NCBI GenBank assembly: GCA_900541055.1
Contig: UQHZ01000003.1
Span: 1-64,000, forward strand
Length of the DNA: 64,000 nt
Direction of reading: 5' to 3'
From: an uncultured Collinsella sp.
GTDB lineage: Bacteria; Actinomycetota; Coriobacteriia; Coriobacteriales; Coriobacteriaceae
Below are positions 58,795-64,000 of this stretch, in pieces. Numbering within the stretch: position 1 is the first letter of the stretch; every line of letters begins with the position of its first letter. The notes beneath the pieces are model-generated. The model ran no database searches. It was not told the DNA's origin and saw only the letters and a program-made list of their open reading frames with translations. The position numbers and the translations under genes were made by a program.

Positions 58795-60132
58795 ATGCAG
58801 TTCGATCAGGTGACAGTTATCGGTGGCGGTCTGGCGGGTTCGGAATGCGCGATCCAGCTGGCAGACCGTGGTTTTTCCGTAAAGCTGTGCGAGATGCGCC
58901 CCCAGGTGAGCTCCCCGGCCCACCATACCGATCATCTGGCCGAGCTCGTCTGCTCCAATTCGTTTAAATCGACCCGTCCGGACTCCGCGGCGGGCTTGTT
59001 AAAGGCCGAGCTTGAGCGTATGGGCTCGGTCTTGCTCGATTGTGCCCATCGCGCGGCCGTTCCCGCCGGCGGCGCCCTGGCGGTCGACCGCATCAAGTTT
59101 TCTGAGCTCGTCGAGGCCGAGGTTGCCTCCCGCCCCAATATCGAGATTGTTCACGGCGAGGTCACGCAGATTCCCGAAGGCCATGTGGTCATTGCCGCTG
59201 GCCCCCTATGCTCGCCCGCGCTGAGTGAGGAGGTCATGAAGCTCGTCGGCGGTGACGCCCTGGCCTTCTTTGACGCGGCCGCGCCGATTGTCGATGCCTC
59301 CACGCTCGATATGGACGTGCTGTTCTCGCAGTCGCGTTACGAGGAGCAGGGGAGCGGCGACTATCTCAATGCTCCACTCAACAAGGAGGAGTACGAGGCC
59401 TTTATCGAGGCGCTCACCACCGCCGATCGCGTGGTACTCAAGGACTTTGAGGGCGGCGATCTGTTCCAGGCCTGTCAGCCTGCCGAGGAGGTCGCCCGCA
59501 CCGGCAAGGATGCCATTCGCTTTGGCGCCATGAAGCCCGTCGGCCTGACCGACCCTCGTACTGGACGTCGCCCTTGGGCGGCGATTCAGCTGCGCGCCGA
59601 GAACAAGGAGAAGACCGCCTATAACCTGGTGGGCTTCCAGACCAACCTGACTTTTGGCGAGCAGAAGCGCGTCTTCCACATGGTGCCCGGTCTGGAGAAT
59701 GCCGAATTCTTCCGTTTTGGCGTCATGCACCGCAACACCTTTGTCGATGCCCCGCATGTGCTCGATGGCACCTTTGCCGTGCCCGGTACGAGCGTGCGCC
59801 TTGCCGGTCAGATCACCGGCACCGAAGGCTATATGGAGGCCGTGGCGACCGGTCTGCTCGCTGCGCTCAACACCTATGCCGAGGCAATCGGGGCGGAGCC
59901 TGTTGAGCTACCGCGCGTGGGCGCCCTGGGCGCGCTCGTGGGCTATGCAACCGATCCGGCAACGGTGGGCTATCAGCCCATGCACGTCAACTTTGGCTTG
60001 GTGCCGCCGCTCGAGGACGGCAAGCGCCGCAGTAAGCGCGATCGCTACCAGGCTTATGCGGACCGCGCGCTCGAAGCCCTCGATGCCTACTTGGCCACGC
60101 GTTCCGACTTGTTTGGAGGCGAACGGTCATAG
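58795..60132 (+). CDS. trmFO: Methylenetetrahydrofolate-tRNA-(uracil-5-)-methyltransferase
   Basis: TrmFO makes m5U54 in the T-loop of tRNAs, using folate and FADH2. The 445 residues have the FAD motif VIGGGLAGSECAIQLADRG, LAELVCSNSFKS with a catalytic Cys, and FGAMKPVGL; 'HRNTFVDAP' is near the end. ATG 58795 follows AGAAAGGTG; TTG 58789 is also in frame. The TAG stop (60130-60132) overlaps the xerC start. Confidence 0.96.
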   Translation: MQFDQVTVIGGGLAGSECAIQLADRGFSVKLCEMRPQVSSPAHHTDHLAELVCSNSFKSTRPDSAAGLLKAELERMGSVLLDCAHRAAVPAGGALAVDRIKFSELVEAEVASRPNIEIVHGEVTQIPEGHVVIAAGPLCSPALSEEVMKLVGGDALAFFDAAAPIVDASTLDMDVLFSQSRYEEQGSGDYLNAPLNKEEYEAFIEALTTADRVVLKDFEGGDLFQACQPAEEVARTGKDAIRFGAMKPVGLTDPRTGRRPWAAIQLRAENKEKTAYNLVGFQTNLTFGEQKRVFHMVPGLENAEFFRFGVMHRNTFVDAPHVLDGTFAVPGTSVRLAGQITGTEGYMEAVATGLLAALNTYAEAIGAEPVELPRVGALGALVGYATDPATVGYQPMHVNFGLVPPLEDGKRRSKRDRYQAYADRALEALDAYLATRSDLFGGERS

Positions 60133-61049
60133 CCTTTGACCTCTACGATACCGTTGACTCGTTTATCGCTTATATCGCGCGTGTCGAGGGGCTGTCTCCC
60201 CATACGGTAACGGCCTACGCCTCGCGGCTGGAGCGCTTTGCGGCCTGGTGCGAGCGAACGGGTACCGACGCGCGTGCCGCCGACGTGCGCACCGTTCGCT
60301 CATATTTGGCCGAGCTCTCGCATGACCAGATGGCCCCTCGCACCCTTTCGGCGCATCTGTCGGCAATCCGGTCGCTGTATCGTTGGATGGCTGCCGAGGG
60401 GATTGTCGAGGGCGATGCGGTCTCGGCGATCGCATCGCCCAAGTTGCCGCGCGACCTGCCGGGCGTCCTTACGACCCAGCAGGTCGAGGCGCTGCTCAAG
60501 ACGCCTGATACCTCGACGTCCGCGGGACTGCGCGATGCGGCGATGCTCGAGCTGCTCTATGCCTCGGGTGCCCGCATCTCGGAGCTTGCCGCGCTTAACG
60601 TGGAATCCATCGCTTGGTCGGAGCGCGTGGTTCGCCTTTGGGGCAAAGGCAGCAAGGAACGTATAGTGCCTCTGTACCGTCGGGCGCTCGAGGCGGCCCG
60701 ACGCTATATCGAGCAGGGGCGGCCGGAGTTGCTCGCCCAGGCAAAGCGCCGCGACGCCGCAGCCGGCCTGCATCCGCTGTTTATTTCTACGCGCGGCAAT
60801 CGCATGAGTGCTGCTATGCTCAGACGACGGTTCCATATGCTGGCGACGCTCGCCGGCATCCCCACCGACATTGCCCCGCATGCGATGCGCCATACCTTTG
60901 CGACCGATCTGCTCGAGGGTGGCGCGGATCTGCGCTCGGTTCAAGAGCTGCTGGGCCACGCGAGCCTGTCCACGACGCAAATCTACACGCATCTTACGCC
61001 CGATCGGCTTAAGCGTGCCGTTGCTCAAGCTCATCCCCGTGGCGAATAG
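60129..61049 (+). CDS. xerC: Tyrosine recombinase XerC-like, probable ATA start
   Basis: A site-specific recombinase that resolves chromosome dimers. Reading from 60129 gives 306 residues beginning (M)AFDLYDTVDSFIAYIARVEG, the full SAM-like N-terminal domain. The catalytic set is complete: Arg in ASGARISELAAL, Lys in GKGSKER, HxxR in HAMRHTFAT, the second His in LGHASLST and Tyr in YTH. No ATG, GTG or TTG lies in frame upstream of GTG 60285, which would remove about 50 needed residues. ATA 60129 is nine bases after GGAGG and overlaps the trmFO stop (ATAG), so it is the probable start. A sequencing error or mutation is the alternative. Confidence 0.88.
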   Translation: MAFDLYDTVDSFIAYIARVEGLSPHTVTAYASRLERFAAWCERTGTDARAADVRTVRSYLAELSHDQMAPRTLSAHLSAIRSLYRWMAAEGIVEGDAVSAIASPKLPRDLPGVLTTQQVEALLKTPDTSTSAGLRDAAMLELLYASGARISELAALNVESIAWSERVVRLWGKGSKERIVPLYRRALEAARRYIEQGRPELLAQAKRRDAAAGLHPLFISTRGNRMSAAMLRRRFHMLATLAGIPTDIAPHAMRHTFATDLLEGGADLRSVQELLGHASLSTTQIYTHLTPDRLKRAVAQAHPRGE

Positions 61050-61103
61050 CCTTTCGCGCCCCGGGGGTCGACGCACATTCAGGTGTGTGGTTTTGATTGC
61101 GGG

Positions 61104-61132
61104 TTGGCAGGAAGAGGCAATCCTGCTATCAT
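61104..61132 (+). promoter_or_regulatory. Promoter of rpsB-tsf
   Basis: TTGGCA (61104-61109) and TATCAT (61127-61132) with a 17-base spacer. The leader of about 135 bases contains a small hairpin (GTTGC / GCAAC) near 61140 and GC-rich sequence, possibly for ribosomal-protein feedback. Confidence 0.7.
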
Positions 61133-61273
61133 TCATCGGGTTGCTTCACGGCAACAGGTTTTTATCACGCACGCGCGGCTACTTCATACCGTGGTGCCCG
61201 GGCTTTGGTAGCACATGTCCGGGTTGGTTTTGGAGGATGACCCCGCGCGGAGGCAAACCACAGGAGGTTTAAC

Positions 61274-62002
61274 ATGGCTACCAAGATTAATATCCGCACC
61301 CTGCTCGAGGCCGGCTGCCACTTCGGCCACCAGACCCGTCGCTGGAACCCCAAGATGAAGCCGTTCATCTTCGGTGAGCGCAACGGCATCTACATCCTCG
61401 ACCTCAAGCAGACCATCCTTGACGCCGACCAGGCCTACACCTTCGTCAAGAACGTTGCCAAGGGCGGCAACGTGCTGTTCGTCGGCACCAAGAAGCAGGC
61501 TCAGGAGGCCGTCAAGAACGCTGCTGAGCGCGCCAACATGCCTTACATCAACCAGCGTTGGCTCGGCGGCATGCTGACCAACTTCGTCACCATCCGCTCC
61601 CGCATCAACCGCATGGAGGAGCTCGAGGCCATGGTCGAGGACGGCCGCATGGCAGTGCTGCCCAAGAAGGAGCAGGCTGTTCTGGGCAAGGAGCTCACTA
61701 AGCTCCAGACCAACCTCGGTGGCGCCCGCGACATGAAGGGTCTGCCCCAGGCTCTGTTCGTCATCGACACCAAGCGCGAGGAGAACGCCATCAAGGAGGC
61801 CCAGCGCCTGAACATCCCCGTCGTCGCTCTGATCGACACCAACTCCGATCCCGACGAGGTCGAGTACGGCATCCCCTGCAACGATGACGCTATCTCCGCT
61901 GTCACCCTTATGTGCGAGCTCATGGCTGACGCCTGCCTCGCCGGCTCCGGCAAGGAGCAGGTCTCCGAGGCCGAGATGGCCGCTGAGCCCAAGGCCGAGT
62001 AA
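61274..62002 (+). CDS. rpsB: 30S ribosomal protein S2
   Basis: A 242-residue S2. It begins with TLLEAGCHFGHQTRRWNPKM after a short lead, has LKQTILDADQAY, RWLGGMLTNF and VVALIDTNSDPDEVEYGIP. The ATG follows ACAGGAGG. It is paired with tsf, the standard arrangement. Confidence 0.98.
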   Translation: MATKINIRTLLEAGCHFGHQTRRWNPKMKPFIFGERNGIYILDLKQTILDADQAYTFVKNVAKGGNVLFVGTKKQAQEAVKNAAERANMPYINQRWLGGMLTNFVTIRSRINRMEELEAMVEDGRMAVLPKKEQAVLGKELTKLQTNLGGARDMKGLPQALFVIDTKREENAIKEAQRLNIPVVALIDTNSDPDEVEYGIPCNDDAISAVTLMCELMADACLAGSGKEQVSEAEMAAEPKAE

Positions 62003-62047
62003 ATCAGTCCTATTTAAGTCTTTTTCATCTCTTTGAAAGGAACCACA

Positions 62048-62917
62048 ATGGCCCAGATTACCGCCGCTATGGTCAAGCAGCTCCGCGAGATGACCGACTC
62101 CCCGATGATGGAGTGCAAGAAGGCTCTCGTCGAGGCTGACGGCGACATGGACGCCGCTGTTGACGTTCTGCGCAAGAACGGCCTCGCCAAGGCTGCCAAG
62201 AAGGCTGGCCGCGAGACCAACGAGGGCGCTGTCGCCGCGTTCGTCTCCGAGGATGGCAAGACCGGCGCTCTGCTCGAGCTTTCCTGCGAGACCGACTTCG
62301 TTGGCTCCAACGCCAAGTTCACCGGCTTTGCTTCCAAGGTCGCCGAGGTTGTCGCCACCACCGAGCCGGCCGATGTCGACGCTCTGCTCGAGAAGCCGAT
62401 GGGCGAGGAGACCGTTTCCTCCGAGCTCACCGAGATGATTCACATCATGGGCGAGAACATGAAGATCTCCCGCTTCGCCGCTCGCAAGGCCGAGAACGGC
62501 GCTCTCGCTTCTTACATCCACATGGGTGGTAAGATCGGCGTCCTCGTCGAGTTTGCTTTCGAGAAGGCCGAGACCGCTCAGGCTGAGTCCTTCAAGACCT
62601 TTGCCCACGACGTTGCCCTTCAGGTTGCCGCTGTCGCCCCGATCTGCGCTACCCGCGATCAGGTTCCGGCTGAGACCGTCGAGCACGAGAAGCAGATCTA
62701 CATGGCTCAGGCTGCCGAGTCCGGCAAGCCCGAGGCCATCCAGGAGAAGATGGCTGTTGGCCGTCTGGAGAAGTTCTACAAGCAGTCCGTGCTCACCGAG
62801 CAGGAGTTCATCAAGGACAGCTCCCTCACCATCAAGAAGTACGCTGAGCAGGTCTCCAAGGAGCTCGGCGATACCATTACCGTCGTTGCCTTCGACCGTC
62901 TGGTCCGTGGCGAGTAA
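62048..62917 (+). CDS. tsf: Elongation factor Ts
   Basis: EF-Ts is the nucleotide exchange factor of EF-Tu. The 289 residues contain the UBA-like N-terminal domain with LREMTDSPMMECKKALVEADGD and the core with CETDFVGSN. ATG 62048 follows GAAAGGA; an in-frame TTG lies at 62033. An intrinsic terminator follows. Confidence 0.97.
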   Translation: MAQITAAMVKQLREMTDSPMMECKKALVEADGDMDAAVDVLRKNGLAKAAKKAGRETNEGAVAAFVSEDGKTGALLELSCETDFVGSNAKFTGFASKVAEVVATTEPADVDALLEKPMGEETVSSELTEMIHIMGENMKISRFAARKAENGALASYIHMGGKIGVLVEFAFEKAETAQAESFKTFAHDVALQVAAVAPICATRDQVPAETVEHEKQIYMAQAAESGKPEAIQEKMAVGRLEKFYKQSVLTEQEFIKDSSLTIKKYAEQVSKELGDTITVVAFDRLVRGE

Positions 62918-62940
62918 ATAAGCTCTTGTAGCTGGTAATG

Positions 62941-62975
62941 AGCAGGCTGTGGGTTTTACTCACAGCCTGCTTTTT
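62941..62975 (+). terminator. Intrinsic terminator after tsf
   Basis: AGCAGGCTGTG (62941-62951) pairs with CACAGCCTGCT around a 9-base loop, followed by TTTTT. Confidence 0.92.
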
Positions 62976-63034
62976 CATGGCTCTGAGTAGAGCCTTTGAT
63001 ATCATATTGAGAGTCTAATTAAAGGAGGATCGCT

Positions 63035-63757
63035 TTGTCCGACATCCGATATAAACGCGTGCTTCTTAAGCTTTCCGGCGAAGCACTGATGGGCGACGGC
63101 CACTATGGCATCGACCCCAAGGTTACCGACCATCTTGCCAAGCAGGTCAAGGAGCTGCTCGCCGTTGGCCATGAGGTCGGCGTCGTTGTCGGCGGCGGCA
63201 ATATTTTCCGCGGTATGGCCGGCGCTGCCGGTGGCATGGATCGTGCTCAGGCCGATTACATGGGCATGCTGGCAACCGTTATGAACGCGCTTGCCCTGCA
63301 GGATGCCTTCGAGCATAACGATGTTCCTTGCCGTGTTATGAGCGCCATCCAGATGAACGAGATTTGCGAGCCCTATATTCGTCGCCGCGCCATCAACCAC
63401 CTGTCCAAGGGCAATGTCGTTATCTTCGCCGCCGGCTCGGGCAATCCGTACTTTACGACTGACACCGCCGCGGCCCTTCGCGCCTGCGAGATCGGTGCGG
63501 AGATTCTGATTAAGGCCACCAAGGTTGACGGTATCTACGACAAGGATCCCGTCAAGTGCGCCGATGCCGTCCGCTTTGACAAGATTACCTATCACGAGGT
63601 GCTCGTCCGCGGCCTGCAGGTTATGGATTCCACGGCAACGGCCTTGTGCCAGGACAACCGTATGCCCATTTTGGTCCTCAACATCGATGGCGAGGACACC
63701 GTCAAGCGCGCGCTCGCGGGTGAGCCCGTCGGCACGCTCGTCTATCAGGAGGATTAA
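63035..63757 (+). CDS. pyrH: Uridylate kinase
   Basis: Bacterial UMP kinase of the amino-acid-kinase fold, 240 residues. KLSGEALMG (~11-19), GVVVGGGNIFRG, MLATVMNALALQD and the late TALCQDNRMPI are family signatures. It starts with TTG after AAAGGAGG, and frr follows two bases after its stop. Confidence 0.97.
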   Translation: MSDIRYKRVLLKLSGEALMGDGHYGIDPKVTDHLAKQVKELLAVGHEVGVVVGGGNIFRGMAGAAGGMDRAQADYMGMLATVMNALALQDAFEHNDVPCRVMSAIQMNEICEPYIRRRAINHLSKGNVVIFAAGSGNPYFTTDTAAALRACEIGAEILIKATKVDGIYDKDPVKCADAVRFDKITYHEVLVRGLQVMDSTATALCQDNRMPILVLNIDGEDTVKRALAGEPVGTLVYQED

Positions 63758-63759
63758 GC

Positions 63760-64000
63760 ATGGCAGAGAACATCACCGCCCACATGGACAAGTCGCTCGA
63801 GTCCCTCAAGCATAACTTCTCCAAGGTTCGCACCGGCCGCGCCAGCGCCAACATTCTGTCCGACATCACCGTCGATTACTACGGTGTTCCCACGCCGGTC
63901 ACGCAGGTTGCCGCCGTCAAGACCCCCGAGGCCCACATGCTGCTCATCGAGCCGTGGGACAAGGCGCTCATCAACGCCATCGTTAAGGCCATCAGCGCCT
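63760..64000 (+). CDS. frr: Ribosome recycling factor, cut by the window end
   Basis: The first 80 codons of RRF, which with EF-G splits post-termination ribosomes. The visible N-terminus has MDKSLESLKHNFSKVRTGRA, SDITVDYYGVPTPVTQVAAV and EPWDKALI, all family-typical. The ATG follows AGGAGGATTAAGC. The gene runs past position 64000. Confidence 0.95.
   Translation, partial: MAENITAHMDKSLESLKHNFSKVRTGRASANILSDITVDYYGVPTPVTQVAAVKTPEAHMLLIEPWDKALINAIVKAISA

Noticed and set aside
60285..61049. xerC starting at GTG 60285
   Set aside because: This would delete about 50 residues of the DNA-binding N-terminal domain that are encoded in frame upstream, and no good RBS precedes it.
1..64000. CRISPR array, prophage, insertion sequence or rRNA operon
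   Set aside because: No regularly spaced direct repeats, transposase or integrase genes (apart from the chromosomal XerC), phage structural genes, or rRNA sequences were seen.

Overview
The window looks like chromosomal DNA of a Coriobacteriia bacterium, most like Collinsella. I base this on the high-GC codon use, the many GTG and TTG starts, actinobacterial-type gene fusions and the gene order; it is recognition and not a database result. Base 1 is at or next to an assembly end, because positions 3-35 are an Illumina Nextera adapter and the first gene is cut off.

0-12.6 kb is a cell-surface polysaccharide locus. It holds a truncated pyruvyl transferase, a low-GC acyltransferase, the dTDP-L-rhamnose genes (rfbA, rfbB and a fused rfbC-rfbD), a YfhO-type membrane protein, two polyprenyl-linked family 2 glycosyltransferases, and a Wzm/Wzt ABC exporter. 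A two-gene module of unknown function (a DUF4869-like protein plus a P-loop ATPase) sits inside the rhamnose cluster with its ATPase gene broken. A second, intact copy lies at 13.1-14.5 kb, beyond a tRNA-Arg and the relic of another acyltransferase. This paired, duplicated module is the best candidate here for an undescribed system.

14.6-23.2 kb is one leftward aromatic amino acid operon: aroF (DAHP synthase), tyrA, aroB, aroA, aroC, pheA, a fused aroE-aroK, and aroQ. It encodes all seven steps to chorismate plus the Phe and Tyr branches. Its leader has a promoter, a possibly leaderless 20-codon reading frame with Tyr and Phe codons, and a terminator-like hairpin, which together suggest attenuation. 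A second tRNA-Arg and a P-type ATPase follow.

26-43 kb holds two membrane-anchored proteins (zinc ribbon; TPR) around a cyclophilin, then the elongasome genes mreB-mreC-mreD-mrdA-rodA, a DUF697 protein, a split radical-SAM/DUF2344 pair, rplU-rpmA-obg, and nadD-yqeK-rsfS. dinB reads back towards them.

44.7-64 kb is mainly translation and housekeeping: rpsP-khpA-rimM-trmD-lepB, glyQ-glyS, the ppsR/ppdK pair, rplS, rnhB-yraN-comM-dprA-trmFO-xerC, then rpsB-tsf and pyrH-frr (cut by the window end). xerC seems to lack any standard start codon and probably begins at ATA, overlapping the trmFO stop codon.
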